Of a stretch of DNA of 64,000 nt, positions 35,663 to 45,578 are shown piece by piece. Source of the DNA: an uncultured Maribacter sp. (lineage in GTDB: Bacteria > Bacteroidota > Bacteroidia > Flavobacteriales > Flavobacteriaceae); the NCBI GenBank assembly GCA_947504045.1, contig CANNFY010000004.1, positions 1 through 64,000 of the forward strand, read 5' to 3'. Numbering within the stretch: position 1 is the stretch's first letter; every line of letters begins with the position of its first letter. A program made the translations under genes and the position numbers. Under the pieces are notes generated by a model. The model was not told the origin of the DNA and did not search any database. It saw nothing but the letters and a program-made list of their open reading frames with translations.

Positions 35663-35797
35663 CCAAATATTAATGAATATGTTAGCTTTGTTTTTTGCTG
35701 AATTTTTAAAAATGTCTTATTTATACCAGTGTAATTAACTTATTTTTAGGAACTGTAAAATAGTAGAGTTTTATCTTTACAAGATATTTTTTTATGT

Positions 35798-37402
35798 ATG
35801 GATGTAGATTGTATTTCTTATAGAAGCACAGGATTTTTTTCAAAATTGATTTTAGATTACATAAGCCAGGAAGAATCTGTAGCAAATTTGTATTCTAATT
35901 CGCCTGATTTAAATGGTATTAAAAATCAGATTAAAGAAAAAGAAAATCATTTTCCTTCTTCAAATAGAGAGGTTTTATCTGCGGTTTTAGAAAAACAATA
36001 TAAAAATTTAAATACATCTGAAAGTACAAGGCAAAATATAACTGCTTTAAAAGATTCTAAAACATTTACCATAGTAACAGGGCATCAGTTAAACTTATTT
36101 ACTGGGCCGCTTTATTTTTTATATAAAATTATTTCAACTATAAATCTTGCAAAAAAAATTGAGGAAGAAAATCCTGGGTATAAAATTGTTCCCGTTTACT
36201 GGATGGCTACCGAAGATCATGATTTTGATGAAATAAATTATTTTAATTTCCGAGGCAAAAAAATACAATGGAATAAGGAAGTGAGTGGTGCTGTTGGAAA
36301 ATTAAGTACAAAAGGTTTAAAAGACGTTTTTTTAATTTTAGAACAAGAGTTTGGTACAAGTAAAAATGCAAATTATTTAAAAGACGTTTTTAAAAATGCG
36401 TATTTAAAGCACGATACGCTTACCGAAGCTACAAGGTATTTAGCAAATGAATTTTTTAAAGCATACGGGCTAGTAATAGTAGATGGGGATGCTAAAGAAT
36501 TAAAGCAAAAATTAATTCCGTATGTTAAAAAAGACGTATTTAATACTTTAGCTTATACAGAAGTTTCTAAAACAATACAAGACATTCAAAAATCATCAGA
36601 CAAATATAATGTGCAAGTAAACCCTAGAGAAATAAATTATTTTTATTTATTAGATGGTTTAAGGGAGCGTATTATTGAAAAAAATGGTTTTTATCATATA
36701 AACAATACAGAAAATACATTTACTAAAGAGCAGTTAGAAAAAGAACTAGAAGCTTATCCAGAGCGTTTTTCTCCAAATGTAATTGCTAGGCCATTATACC
36801 AAGAAGTAATTTTGCCAAACCTCTGTTATATTGGAGGAGGAGGAGAAATAGCATATTGGTTAGAGTTAAAAAGTATGTTTAAGGTAATGGAGGTACCTTA
36901 TCCGGTAGTATTGCTTCGTAACTCAGCTTTATTAATTACATCAAAACAAGTAAATAAAATGGATAAAATGGGTTTATCTATTTCAGATTTGTTTTTAAAA
37001 CAAAACAACTTAATTAATAAAAAAATTAGAGAAATTTCTAATATAAATATAGACTTTTCAGAACAGCGTACGTATTTACAAGAACAGTTTGTAAGTATGT
37101 ATACTATGGCAGAGCAAACAGATAAATCTTTCTTAGGAGCAGTTAAGGCTCAGGAAATTAAGCAATTAAAAGGGTTAGATGCCTTAGAGAAAAGACTTTT
37201 AAAAGCGCAAAAGCTAAAATTAAAAGATCATGTAACTAGAATGTCTAATTTACAAAATGAGCTTTTTCCTAATCATTCTCTACAAGAGCGAAAATCTAAT
37301 TTTTCAGAATTTTATTTAGAATACGGAGAAGACCTAATTCCATATTTAATTACTAAACTTGATCCATTATCTAAAAATTTTACAGTACTTGAAATGGAAT
37401 AA
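35798..37402 (+). CDS. bshC: Bacillithiol synthase BshC
   Basis: The 534-residue enzyme performs the last step of bacillithiol synthesis, adding cysteine to glucosaminyl-malate. It has the family features: the N-terminal SNSPDLNGIKNQI region, VTGHQLNLFTGPLYFLYKI (nucleotide-binding-like site), KIVPVYWMATEDHDFDEIN, IARPLYQEVILPNLCYIGGGGEIAYW, and a C-terminal coiled coil (about 400-480). The length equals known BshC. Bacillithiol as the low-molecular-weight thiol is known in Bacteroidota. BshA and BshB are not in the window. The following GT39 gene begins 18 bp after its stop. Confidence 0.93.
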   Translation: MDVDCISYRSTGFFSKLILDYISQEESVANLYSNSPDLNGIKNQIKEKENHFPSSNREVLSAVLEKQYKNLNTSESTRQNITALKDSKTFTIVTGHQLNLFTGPLYFLYKIISTINLAKKIEEENPGYKIVPVYWMATEDHDFDEINYFNFRGKKIQWNKEVSGAVGKLSTKGLKDVFLILEQEFGTSKNANYLKDVFKNAYLKHDTLTEATRYLANEFFKAYGLVIVDGDAKELKQKLIPYVKKDVFNTLAYTEVSKTIQDIQKSSDKYNVQVNPREINYFYLLDGLRERIIEKNGFYHINNTENTFTKEQLEKELEAYPERFSPNVIARPLYQEVILPNLCYIGGGGEIAYWLELKSMFKVMEVPYPVVLLRNSALLITSKQVNKMDKMGLSISDLFLKQNNLINKKIREISNINIDFSEQRTYLQEQFVSMYTMAEQTDKSFLGAVKAQEIKQLKGLDALEKRLLKAQKLKLKDHVTRMSNLQNELFPNHSLQERKSNFSEFYLEYGEDLIPYLITKLDPLSKNFTVLEME

Positions 37403-37420
37403 TGATTTTAAATCTATTAA

Positions 37421-38785
37421 GTGCCTAAAAAAATTACAATAGTAGCTTTACTAAGTGGCCTAGCAATTATATGTATTAGTTACATGAAAGTAGCTTTAGA
37501 GTTAGAAGATGCAGAGCAATCTTTCTATTCGCAATGGTGGCGCTTAACTTACGATGATCAGCCACCACTATATACTTGGTTGCAAATACTAGTAAATAAA
37601 GTGTTTGGAATATCTAAATTTTCATTTTCGTTTTTACGCGCTTTACTATTTGGAAGCACAATAGTTAGTCTATATTTTTTTGGAAAACAATACCTAAAAA
37701 GTAATGACAAAGCAACTTTAAGTGTAGTTCTGCTAGCGCTACTACCTGTATTTATAGATTTTACCTTTAGAAGGTTGTCGCATACAACCTTACTGTGTTT
37801 TGCTGTTTTGTTAAGTTTTATTGTAGTACAGCGGTTAACACTAATAAAAACGAGTTTTAATTATTTATTACTAGGCTTTGTAATTAGTTTAGGAATATTA
37901 ACTAAGTATAATTATTTTTTAATGTTAGCAGCATTTTTATTAGTTATCCCATTTAATGTAACCCTAAAAGAAATTGTCTTTAATAAAAGAATAATCATAA
38001 CAATTGGTGTTATTGTTATTTTAATTTTTCCGCATTTTTACGATTTACTTTCCAATACATATTTTGTTGAAGAATTACATAAGAGTGTAGCTTATAAAAC
38101 TAATTCCGATACTAAGAACAGTTTTTTTATACTCTCTAGTGTTGGGGCTTTTATTAAAGGAATATTCAATTTATTAGGGCTACTATTAGTGTTTTTTGGA
38201 ATTCTATTTTGGCGAAAAAAAATAAAAATTAATAAAGTGCAGAACAATTGGTTGGTACATATGTTTGTATCTCAATTATTTGTGTTGTTTATTATCTTTT
38301 TATGTATGAATATAACAAACGTACATACTAGATGGCTTTTACCTTTATTTATTCCATATATAATTTTAGTAGTATCTGCAGTATCAATAAAAAATATAGA
38401 ACAATATATACACTATGGTTTTTATCTTTTTCTTGCTATAATTTTTTTACAAACAATACGAACACCTGTAGAAAAAATATTAAAAATTCCTTCTTCTGTG
38501 CATTACAGTTTTATGCCAATATCTAATGCTTTAAATACTAAGTTTACAAAAAAACAATGGGTGTTGCCAAATGTCACCTATGCAGGTAATATTAGATTTT
38601 TAAATCCAGATAAAAAGGTTTTGGCTTTAGACGATTTTACCATGCCAAAAGGTATAGAAAAAAAAGGAACTAGAGTGTTAGTGCATATTAATAAAGATAC
38701 AATAGACGCAAAAAGAGATAAAGCAGTGTATCGAATTAATAACTTTGGAAAAGAAAAAGAAGACTTAAGTTTTTTTCTAGACTAG
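37421..38785 (+). CDS. GT39-family membrane glycosyltransferase (ArnT/PMT-like)
   Basis: The 454-residue protein has about 11-12 hydrophobic segments and the dolichyl- or undecaprenyl-phosphate-mannose glycosyltransferase layout. The first periplasmic loop carries DAEQSFYSQWWRLTYDDQPPLYTWL, with the acidic and DQPPLY residues typical of the GT39/PMT superfamily. It would move a sugar from a lipid carrier to an envelope acceptor. A GTG at 37421 is the first in-frame start after a stop at 37418, and it precedes TM1 (about 5-25). It follows bshC closely and may be co-transcribed. Acceptor unknown. Confidence 0.85.
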   Translation: MPKKITIVALLSGLAIICISYMKVALELEDAEQSFYSQWWRLTYDDQPPLYTWLQILVNKVFGISKFSFSFLRALLFGSTIVSLYFFGKQYLKSNDKATLSVVLLALLPVFIDFTFRRLSHTTLLCFAVLLSFIVVQRLTLIKTSFNYLLLGFVISLGILTKYNYFLMLAAFLLVIPFNVTLKEIVFNKRIIITIGVIVILIFPHFYDLLSNTYFVEELHKSVAYKTNSDTKNSFFILSSVGAFIKGIFNLLGLLLVFFGILFWRKKIKINKVQNNWLVHMFVSQLFVLFIIFLCMNITNVHTRWLLPLFIPYIILVVSAVSIKNIEQYIHYGFYLFLAIIFLQTIRTPVEKILKIPSSVHYSFMPISNALNTKFTKKQWVLPNVTYAGNIRFLNPDKKVLALDDFTMPKGIEKKGTRVLVHINKDTIDAKRDKAVYRINNFGKEKEDLSFFLD

Positions 38786-38834
38786 ATATATTAAAATTTA
38801 TTTAGTTGTCCATGGAATGGTCTGAGCAATATAT

Positions 38835-38842
38835 TAACTTTG
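38835..38842 (+). promoter_or_regulatory. -7 promoter element TAACTTTG of the PLP decarboxylase gene
   Basis: An exact TAnnTTTG match lies 18 bp before the ATG at 38861. Confidence 0.5.
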
Positions 38843-38860
38843 AGAAGTTAAATAAAAAGT

Positions 38861-40231
38861 ATGCACGATATAGATATTGATTTGGTTGAAATGACATTAG
38901 ATGTTGTCAAGTATGCTATAAACAGGATAACTAAAACAAATCCTGAATTAGGAAAGCCAAAAAGTGAACAAGAGTTAAGAAGTCTTGTGGGAGAAACAAT
39001 TACGGCAAATGGTATTGGAGGAGAAAATGCATTTAACCTATTTAAAGAAGTTTTAATAAAAGCAACAGTACCTATAGACCATCCAAGACACTTAGCATTT
39101 GTACCTGCATCTCCTACTAGAGCAGCAATAATGTTTGATTTGGTTACATCGGCATCTAGTATTCATGGGGCATATTGGATGGAAGGTGCAGGAGGAATTT
39201 ATGCAGAAAATGAAGCCATGAGGTGGTTAGTTTCTTTAACAGGACTACCAGAAAAAGCTTTTGGAGTATTTACAAGTGGCGGTACAGCTGCTAATTTATC
39301 AGGAATGGTTACTGCTAGAGAGAACTGGCGTAAAGTTCCTGAAAATAAAAATAAAAAAGGGTTAATTATTACTTCTTCTGGAGCTCATTCTTCTATAAAA
39401 GCAATGGCTAAGGTTATAGATGCAGATATAGTTTTAGTACCATCTAATAATGTAATGTCTAAAGAAGATTTGCAAAAAGCAATAGCAGCTTTAAGCATAG
39501 CAGAAAGAGAAAGGTTATTTGCTGTTGTTGCTACAGGAGGAACAACAAATGCAGGAATTATTGATGATTTAAAAGGCATTTCAGAAGTTTGTAAGCAAGA
39601 GAATCTTTGGTTTCATGTAGACGCTGCCTATGGAGGCGGTGCACTTGCCGCAGATTCTGTTCGTCATTTATTTCAGGGAATAGAAAATGCAGATAGTATA
39701 ACAATAGATCCACATAAATGGTTATTTTCTCCTTACGATTGTGGCGCAATTATTTATAAAAATCCAGAATTAGCTAAAGAAGCGCATGCGCAAGAAGGTA
39801 GCTATTTAGATATATTTAAAGATGAAGGCGCTCAGGGTTTTAACCCTTCAGATTATCAGATCCAACTTACTAGAAGAGTTAGAGGTTTACCTTTGTGGTT
39901 TTCATTAGCCACGCATGGTACAGATAAATATAAATCCGCTGTTGAAAAAGGTATATCACTAGCTAATTTGGCCAGCAAAATAATACAAGAAAATCCGATT
40001 GTAGAATTGGTTAGAGAGCCAAGCTTATCCTGCGTATTATTCCGAAGAAAAGGATGGACTGCTACGGAGTATAGAGATTGGACGTATAAAAACCATAGAG
40101 AAGGCTTTGCATTAGTAACTCCTACAAAATGGAAAACAGGAAATGATTATGAAACTGTTTCAAGATTCTGTTTTATTAACCCAGATACAACAGAAGAAGA
40201 TATACGAGCAATATTAAAAACGATGGAATAG
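38861..40231 (+). CDS. Group II PLP-dependent decarboxylase
   Basis: The 456-residue fold-type I enzyme of the glutamate/aromatic-amino-acid decarboxylase family is visible from DHPRHLAFVP, GGTAANLSGMVTAREN, HSSIKAMAKV, the PLP-stacking His and HVDAAYGGG with the coenzyme-binding Asp, and the Schiff-base Lys K286 in DPHKWLFSPYDCGA. The substrate (aromatic amino acid, glutamate or 2,4-diaminobutyrate) is not decided by what I can read. The gene is convergent with a PNPOx-like protein; the stop codons are one base apart, so transcripts would collide and no terminator separates them. Confidence 0.92.
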   Translation: MHDIDIDLVEMTLDVVKYAINRITKTNPELGKPKSEQELRSLVGETITANGIGGENAFNLFKEVLIKATVPIDHPRHLAFVPASPTRAAIMFDLVTSASSIHGAYWMEGAGGIYAENEAMRWLVSLTGLPEKAFGVFTSGGTAANLSGMVTARENWRKVPENKNKKGLIITSSGAHSSIKAMAKVIDADIVLVPSNNVMSKEDLQKAIAALSIAERERLFAVVATGGTTNAGIIDDLKGISEVCKQENLWFHVDAAYGGGALAADSVRHLFQGIENADSITIDPHKWLFSPYDCGAIIYKNPELAKEAHAQEGSYLDIFKDEGAQGFNPSDYQIQLTRRVRGLPLWFSLATHGTDKYKSAVEKGISLANLASKIIQENPIVELVREPSLSCVLFRRKGWTATEYRDWTYKNHREGFALVTPTKWKTGNDYETVSRFCFINPDTTEEDIRAILKTME

Positions 40232-40232
40232 A

Positions 40233-40778
40233 TTAAGGAACAAGAAACTCACTAACCCAACCATTTATATCTTGATGAAAATGCACTTTAAAATGGCTTT
40301 CTTCTCTAAGTTTTAAATATTCAATAGTGTCTGTTTTTATCTCAACACTACAGAAAAAATTTTTCTCTTTAAGATAAGTTATTTCTTCAGGGCTTTTTAT
40401 TTTACTTCCAGGAGCAAACATTGTAGTGTAGTCTTTTTTTGCTCTTTTGGTAATGTTTAACCACTGCTCTTTTAATATGCCAATATCTTTTATGATAGAA
40501 GCTATTCCGTTAATTTTTATTTGTAATTTTTTTTCAGGATGATAAAATAATAAATTAACCTTAGGGTTGTTTTGTATTTGTGTTACTTTGGCAGAACGCT
40601 TATCTGTGTAAAAAGTAAATTTAAAATCATCAGTAATTTTTCTAAGTCCTACAATTCTTAATTGAGGAATGTTTTCTGAACCAAGAGTACCAAGAACACA
40701 AAATTTTAGGGGATGGTTTCTTTTTGTTAATGCTAATTTTAATTCAGACTTAATTTCTTGTAAATAGAGATTAGTCAT
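40233..40778 (-). CDS. Pyridoxamine 5'-phosphate oxidase-related flavoprotein
   Basis: The 181-residue split-barrel FMN-binding protein is of the pyridoxamine-phosphate-oxidase-like family (Alr4036-like): IPQLRIVGLRKITDDFKFTFYTD, SAKVTQIQNNPKVNLLFYHPEKKLQIKINGIA. The C-terminal dimerisation region of true PdxH (with its RPPXXW pattern) is absent, so it is a relative, not the PLP-synthesis enzyme. It lies convergent to a PLP-dependent decarboxylase with a 1-bp gap; this may be chance. Substrate unknown. Confidence 0.87.
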   Translation of the reverse strand: MTNLYLQEIKSELKLALTKRNHPLKFCVLGTLGSENIPQLRIVGLRKITDDFKFTFYTDKRSAKVTQIQNNPKVNLLFYHPEKKLQIKINGIASIIKDIGILKEQWLNITKRAKKDYTTMFAPGSKIKSPEEITYLKEKNFFCSVEIKTDTIEYLKLREESHFKVHFHQDINGWVSEFLVP

Positions 40779-40946
40779 GTGTCATTTATGCTTTACTAAT
40801 TTAAATATAAGAAAAATCTTACTAATTAGATGTATTTAAGCGTTGTTTTATTATTTAAAAAGTCCTTTTTATACGTCTTTTAAATAAAATTTAATATAGC
40901 AGTGTAAATATCTTTTGTAGAAGCTTTCTTAAAAATTTCAAATTAC

Positions 40947-40954
40947 TATTTTTG
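40947..40954 (+). promoter_or_regulatory. -7 promoter element TATTTTTG of guaA
   Basis: An exact TAnnTTTG match ends 3 bp before the guaA ATG at 40958, so the mRNA would start at or next to the start codon. Confidence 0.55.
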
Positions 40955-40957
40955 CGC

Positions 40958-42490
40958 ATGCAAAATAATGTCCTAATACTAGATTTTGGTTCTCAGTATA
41001 CACAACTTATCGCTAGAAGAGTTAGAGAGCTAAATATTTTCTGTGAAATTAAACCATATAATAAATTACCAGAAAACCTTTCTGAATATAAAGCTGTAAT
41101 ACTTTCTGGCTCCCCTTTTTCGGTAAGAGCAGAAGATGCACCGCACCCAGATTTATCTGAAATTAGAGGAAAAAAACCTCTTTTGGCGGTTTGTTACGGT
41201 GCACAATATTTAGCCCATTTTGGTGGCGGTAATGTAGCTCCTTCAAATACAAGAGAGTACGGAAGAGCAAATTTATCTTTTGTAGAAAAAGAAGAATTGT
41301 TTTTAGAAAAAATAGCAGAAGGTAGTCAGGTTTGGATGAGCCATAGTGATACTATTAAGCAATTACCAACTAATGCTAAAAAATTAGCTAGCACACACGA
41401 TGTTGAAAATGCAGCTTATAGAATAGAAGGTGAAGATACGTATGCAATACAGTTCCATCCAGAAGTATATCATTCTACAGATGGGAAACAAATTCTAGAA
41501 AATTTCTTGGTAAAAATTGCCAAAGTAGAACAAACTTGGACACCAAATTCTTTTGTAGATTCTACAGTAGAAGAATTAAAAGCAAAAATTGGAACAGATA
41601 AAGTTATTTTAGGCCTGTCTGGTGGTGTAGATTCTTCTGTAGCAGCAATGCTTTTACATAAAGCAATTGGAAAAAATTTACACTGTATTTTTGTTAATAA
41701 TGGATTATTGCGTAAAGACGAATTTCCGAGTGTATTAAAACAATACGAAGGAATGGGGCTTAATGTAAAAGGAGTTGATGCTTCGGCACGCTTTTTGGAT
41801 GAATTAGCAGGAGAAAGTGATCCAGAAAAGAAAAGAAAAATAATAGGAAGAGTATTTGTAGATGTTTTTGATGATGAATCTCAATTAGTGGAAGATGCAA
41901 AATGGTTAGCACAAGGTACCATTTATCCAGATGTTATAGAGTCTGTTTCAGCAACAGGAGGACCATCTGCAACTATAAAAAGTCATCATAATGTTGGAGG
42001 ATTACCAGATTATATGAAATTAAGTGTTGTAGAGCCTTTACGTATGTTATTTAAAGACGAAGTTCGTAGAGTAGGTGCAAGTATGGGAATGGACAAACAG
42101 TTATTAGGGCGTCATCCTTTTCCTGGACCAGGATTAGCAATACGTATATTAGGAGATATTACCCCAGAAAAAGTAGCTATTTTGCAAGAGGTAGATGCTG
42201 TTTTTATTAATGGGTTAAAAGAATGGAATTTATATGATAAAGTATGGCAGGCCGGAGCAATGCTTTTACCCGTAAATAGTGTAGGAGTTATGGGAGATGA
42301 ACGTACATACGAAAAATGTGTAGCTTTACGTGCAGTAGAAAGTACAGACGGTATGACTGCAGATTGGGTAAATTTACCATATGAGTTTTTACAAAAAACA
42401 TCAAACGATATAATTAATAAAGTAAGAGGGGTAAATAGAGTTGTTTACGATATTAGTTCTAAACCACCAGCAACTATAGAATGGGAATAA
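40958..42490 (+). CDS. guaA: GMP synthase (glutamine-hydrolysing)
   Basis: The 510-residue enzyme converts XMP to GMP. It has an N-terminal class I glutamine amidotransferase (C79 in [25 protein letters not shown]), an ATP-pyrophosphatase domain with P-loop [12 protein letters not shown], and a C-terminal dimerisation domain ending [10 protein letters not shown] choose the ATG at 40958; TTG at 40952 lies within the -7 element. The -7 element is so close that translation may be leaderless. Conserved [12 protein letters not shown]-type text ([14 protein letters not shown]) is present. The LysM fusion gene follows after 2 bp. Confidence 0.97.
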   Translation: MQNNVLILDFGSQYTQLIARRVRELNIFCEIKPYNKLPENLSEYKAVILSGSPFSVRAEDAPHPDLSEIRGKKPLLAVCYGAQYLAHFGGGNVAPSNTREYGRANLSFVEKEELFLEKIAEGSQVWMSHSDTIKQLPTNAKKLASTHDVENAAYRIEGEDTYAIQFHPEVYHSTDGKQILENFLVKIAKVEQTWTPNSFVDSTVEELKAKIGTDKVILGLSGGVDSSVAAMLLHKAIGKNLHCIFVNNGLLRKDEFPSVLKQYEGMGLNVKGVDASARFLDELAGESDPEKKRKIIGRVFVDVFDDESQLVEDAKWLAQGTIYPDVIESVSATGGPSATIKSHHNVGGLPDYMKLSVVEPLRMLFKDEVRRVGASMGMDKQLLGRHPFPGPGLAIRILGDITPEKVAILQEVDAVFINGLKEWNLYDKVWQAGAMLLPVNSVGVMGDERTYEKCVALRAVESTDGMTADWVNLPYEFLQKTSNDIINKVRGVNRVVYDISSKPPATIEWE

Positions 42491-42492
42491 AT

Positions 42493-44655
42493 ATGAAATT
42501 AGTACTTAAGAATGTTTTTTTTGTGTTTCTTTTTGCGTTAATAAGTAACACTGTTAATGCTCAAAAATTTACAACTCATGCTGTAAAAAGAGGAGAATCT
42601 TTAGAATCTATTGCAAAACAATATAAGGTTTCGCAAGAAGATATTCTTACCTATAATAAAGAAATAAAAAAGAATAGTCCTTTAACTAAAAGTACTATTT
42701 TAGTTATTCCTTTAGATCCTATAAAGGCAGAAGAGCTTGCTGCTAAAAAAACTAAAACTGTAGACAATACACCCGCAAAAACGCAACAAGAAGAACCTAT
42801 AGGTTTTACTACATATAAAGTTAAAAAGCAAGAAACTATTTATAGTATATCTAAAAGGTTTCATATTACAGAAGAACAACTAAAAAAATATAACCCAACA
42901 CTATACGCTTCTTCTTTAAAAAAGAAAATGGTTCTACGTATACCAAAATATAAAAGAGTAAAACCAAAAGAAATTGTAATAAATGAAGATGATTACCAAG
43001 ACTATACGGTTTCTGCAAAAGATACTCGTTGGAGTATTGCACACAAATATGGTATTACAATAGATAGCCTATTGGCATTAAACCCTAGCCTTTCTAAAAG
43101 CGATAACTATTTAGCTCAGGGCAGTATATTAAAATTGCCAAAATTAGCCGGTAGTAGTGTTGGGCAACAACAAGTACAGTTGTATTCTTCTTATACCGTA
43201 CCAGCAGGACAAACTTTTTATAGTTTAGAAAAAAAGTTTGGGTATACCTCAAAAGAAATAATGGATTTAAATCCTGAAATTAAAGAGCGTGGTGGTCTTA
43301 AAGAAGGAATGGTACTTCGTATTCCAGAAAAAAAAATAGAAACGGGAGTAATAAATACAGATAATTATAACTTTTATGTTGTAAAACCTAAACAAACCGA
43401 ATTTTCTTTAACCCGTAAATTAGGAATTAGCTACAGAGATTTGCTAAGCTTAAATCCGGATTTAAAAGAAGGACTAAAAGCAGGTATGGTTTTAAAACTG
43501 CCAAAAAATCAAGCAGGAGATTTTGAGGTAAAAAATTCTTTAGTATTAGATAAAGTAAATTTAGTAGATAGTATAGTTGTTGGTAATACATCTAAAGTTT
43601 TATTTCTTTTACCATTTAGATTAGATAAAATAGACGTGTCTAACAAAGAAGATGCAATTAAAAAAATTAGCTCTAGAAACGATTTAAAATATAGCTTAGG
43701 TCTTTATTCTGGAGCCTTAATAGCATTAGATTCTTTAAAAAAGTTAGGAGTTAGTGTAGATGTTAAAACGTTAGACAACCAGTTAGATTTGCAAAAAACA
43801 AAAGAGCTGCTAAACTCTGAAAATCTAAGTAGCTATTCTGCAGTTATTGGGCCTTTAGATAGCGCTTCTTTAAAAGAGGTATGTAACCAAGCTAATAAAA
43901 GCAATGTTCCTGTTGTAGCACCCTTTCCGGTAAAAAATGCTATGAATCATAATAATGTTTTCTTCTCTTACCCTTCAGAAGAGGAGCAAAGAGAACGTAT
44001 ACTATCTTATCTAGAAAAGAAAATTACAAAGGAGAATGTTATTGTAATTGCAGATAATGATAATAAAGCTGTAGAGGATAAAATTAAACTTAGATTTCCT
44101 GAAGCTAAGATTGTAGAGATTAAAGAAGAAAAGAAAAACATTGCTATTAATTTAGATAAGTTAACAGAGCTTTTTTCTGAGGAAGAAGAAAATTGGGTGT
44201 TTTTAGAAACCAATAATTCTAAATTAATATCTAGTGTAAGTTCTATTTTAAATTCTTCAAATACAAAAGAAGTTGTAGTTAAAATGTTTACTACAAATAG
44301 AAATAAAGGTTTTGAGAATAATGTAATATCTAATATGCATTTGTCAAATTTAGGTTTTACATATCCTTCTGCTTATAGAGAAGTGCCAAATAACTCTTTT
44401 GTAAAAAAATACAGAAAAAGATTTGGAGATACTCCTGATAAATATGCGGTAAGAGGATTTGATTTAACGTATGATATTTTACTAAAACTAGCTTATAAAA
44501 ATAATTTATTTGCAGCCTCTTCAGTTGTTGGTTCTACAGAGTATAATGGCAATAGTTTTAATTATATTAAAAAGGGGAACCAGGGCTATTATAATAACTC
44601 TGCGTATATTATGAGTTATGATGATATGAGAATAAAACAAATTAAAGAAAAGTAA
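42493..44655 (+). CDS. LysM-repeat protein fused to a periplasmic-binding-like domain
   Basis: The 720-residue exported protein has a signal peptide (about 1-24, ending VNAQ), then five LysM repeats (about 25-75, 105-155, 175-225, 235-285, 290-340). Each has a Y-V-K/x-T-x-x-S-I/L core such as KRGESLESIAKQYKVS and KKQETIYSISKRFHI. A C-terminal region (about 360-720) has the fold I periplasmic-binding type seen in LppC/ABC-substrate proteins (KVLFLLPFRLDKID, YSAVIGPLDSASLKEVC, VPVVAPFPV). LysM binds peptidoglycan, so this is probably a periplasmic wall-attached sensor or scaffold. It begins 2 bp after guaA. Reminiscent of amino-acid-binding-like LysM proteins in Flavobacteriia, function unknown. 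Confidence 0.9.
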   Translation: MKLVLKNVFFVFLFALISNTVNAQKFTTHAVKRGESLESIAKQYKVSQEDILTYNKEIKKNSPLTKSTILVIPLDPIKAEELAAKKTKTVDNTPAKTQQEEPIGFTTYKVKKQETIYSISKRFHITEEQLKKYNPTLYASSLKKKMVLRIPKYKRVKPKEIVINEDDYQDYTVSAKDTRWSIAHKYGITIDSLLALNPSLSKSDNYLAQGSILKLPKLAGSSVGQQQVQLYSSYTVPAGQTFYSLEKKFGYTSKEIMDLNPEIKERGGLKEGMVLRIPEKKIETGVINTDNYNFYVVKPKQTEFSLTRKLGISYRDLLSLNPDLKEGLKAGMVLKLPKNQAGDFEVKNSLVLDKVNLVDSIVVGNTSKVLFLLPFRLDKIDVSNKEDAIKKISSRNDLKYSLGLYSGALIALDSLKKLGVSVDVKTLDNQLDLQKTKELLNSENLSSYSAVIGPLDSASLKEVCNQANKSNVPVVAPFPVKNAMNHNNVFFSYPSEEEQRERILSYLEKKITKENVIVIADNDNKAVEDKIKLRFPEAKIVEIKEEKKNIAINLDKLTELFSEEEENWVFLETNNSKLISSVSSILNSSNTKEVVVKMFTTNRNKGFENNVISNMHLSNLGFTYPSAYREVPNNSFVKKYRKRFGDTPDKYAVRGFDLTYDILLKLAYKNNLFAASSVVGSTEYNGNSFNYIKKGNQGYYNNSAYIMSYDDMRIKQIKEK

Positions 44656-44659
44656 TAAA

Positions 44660-45064
44660 ATGACAGCAAAAGTAATTTATACAGGAGAGCTTAGAACAAC
44701 ATGTACACATATTGGTTCTGGAAATTCTTTTATTACTGATGCGCCATTAGATAATAATGGTTTGGGACAAGCATTTTCTCCTACAGATACTGTTGCAACT
44801 GGCCTGGCAACATGTATTCTTACCATGATGGGGATTAAGGCAAATAATCTTAATGTTAAAATAGATAATTCTACTGCAGAAGTTACAAAGCACATGAGTG
44901 CCAATCCAAGACGTATTTCTAAAATTGAGGTTAATTTAAAATTGCCATCAAATATTGGAGATAAAGAACGTAAGATTCTTATACATACAGCAAACACATG
45001 CCCTGTTCATTATAGTTTACACCCAGATATTGAAAAAAATATTACGTTTAATTGGGTGTTGTAA
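44660..45064 (+). CDS. OsmC family peroxiredoxin-like protein
   Basis: The 134-residue thiol peroxidase family member detoxifies organic hydroperoxides or stores thiols. The two redox cysteines are C52 (GLATCILTMM) and C114 (ANTCPVHYSL), and an Arg and Glu partner occur in the usual places. Length is standard. It begins 4 bp after the LysM protein gene, so it is in the guaA operon. The end overlaps the DUF922 gene by 13 bp. Confidence 0.92.
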   Translation: MTAKVIYTGELRTTCTHIGSGNSFITDAPLDNNGLGQAFSPTDTVATGLATCILTMMGIKANNLNVKIDNSTAEVTKHMSANPRRISKIEVNLKLPSNIGDKERKILIHTANTCPVHYSLHPDIEKNITFNWVL

Positions 45065-45576
45065 AATACGTTATATTATTTTTTTTAGGTGTTACAGTAG
45101 TAAGTGCACAGGAGTATTCTACAATTATTTGGAATACTTCAGAAAAATTAACTTGGGAGAATTTTAAAGGTAAAATTCCAGAAAATAGCCGTGCTGCAGC
45201 TACAACAGCAAGTGGTGTTACGTATAAATATTCTGCGCAAAAAGTTGATGGAAAATTAAAGGTAAAATTTAATGTTAGCGCTTATTTTTATCCGCAAAAA
45301 TCTTGGTATAACCCGTCTGTGTGCGATTCTCTTATTTTGAGTCATGAACAGTTACATTTTGATATATCGGAACTTTATGCTCGAAAATTAAAGGCTAAAT
45401 TAGATGCTACAACCTTTACACATGGTAGTCTAAAAAAAGAAGTAAAATCTATTTATAACGCGGTTATGAAAGAGCTTAACAATTTTCAAAACCTTTATGA
45501 TAAAGAAACTAATTTCTCTAGAAATATAGAGGAACAATTACGCTGGAATAAAAAGATAAAGAAAACCTTAAACTAG
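45052..45576 (+). CDS. DUF922 metalloprotease-like exported protein
   Basis: The 174-residue protein has a signal peptide (about 1-19, ending VSAQ), then the DUF922 pattern: NTSEKLTWENFKGKIP, AATTASGVTYKY, and the zinc-binding HExxH at H98-E99-x-x-H102 (ILSHEQLHFDISELYARKL). It is a predicted secreted zinc peptidase of unknown substrate. The start is TTG at 45052 because no ATG fits before the signal peptide; the gene overlaps the OsmC end. Convergent with the PQQ-propeller lipoprotein, stop to stop within 3 bp. Confidence 0.87.
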   Translation: MGVVKYVILFFLGVTVVSAQEYSTIIWNTSEKLTWENFKGKIPENSRAAATTASGVTYKYSAQKVDGKLKVKFNVSAYFYPQKSWYNPSVCDSLILSHEQLHFDISELYARKLKAKLDATTFTHGSLKKEVKSIYNAVMKELNNFQNLYDKETNFSRNIEEQLRWNKKIKKTLN

Positions 45577-45578
45577 TA

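Noticed and set aside
37403-37429. ATG at 37403 as the start of the GT39 gene
   Set aside because: It is in another frame and meets a stop after eight codons; the real frame opens at GTG 37421.
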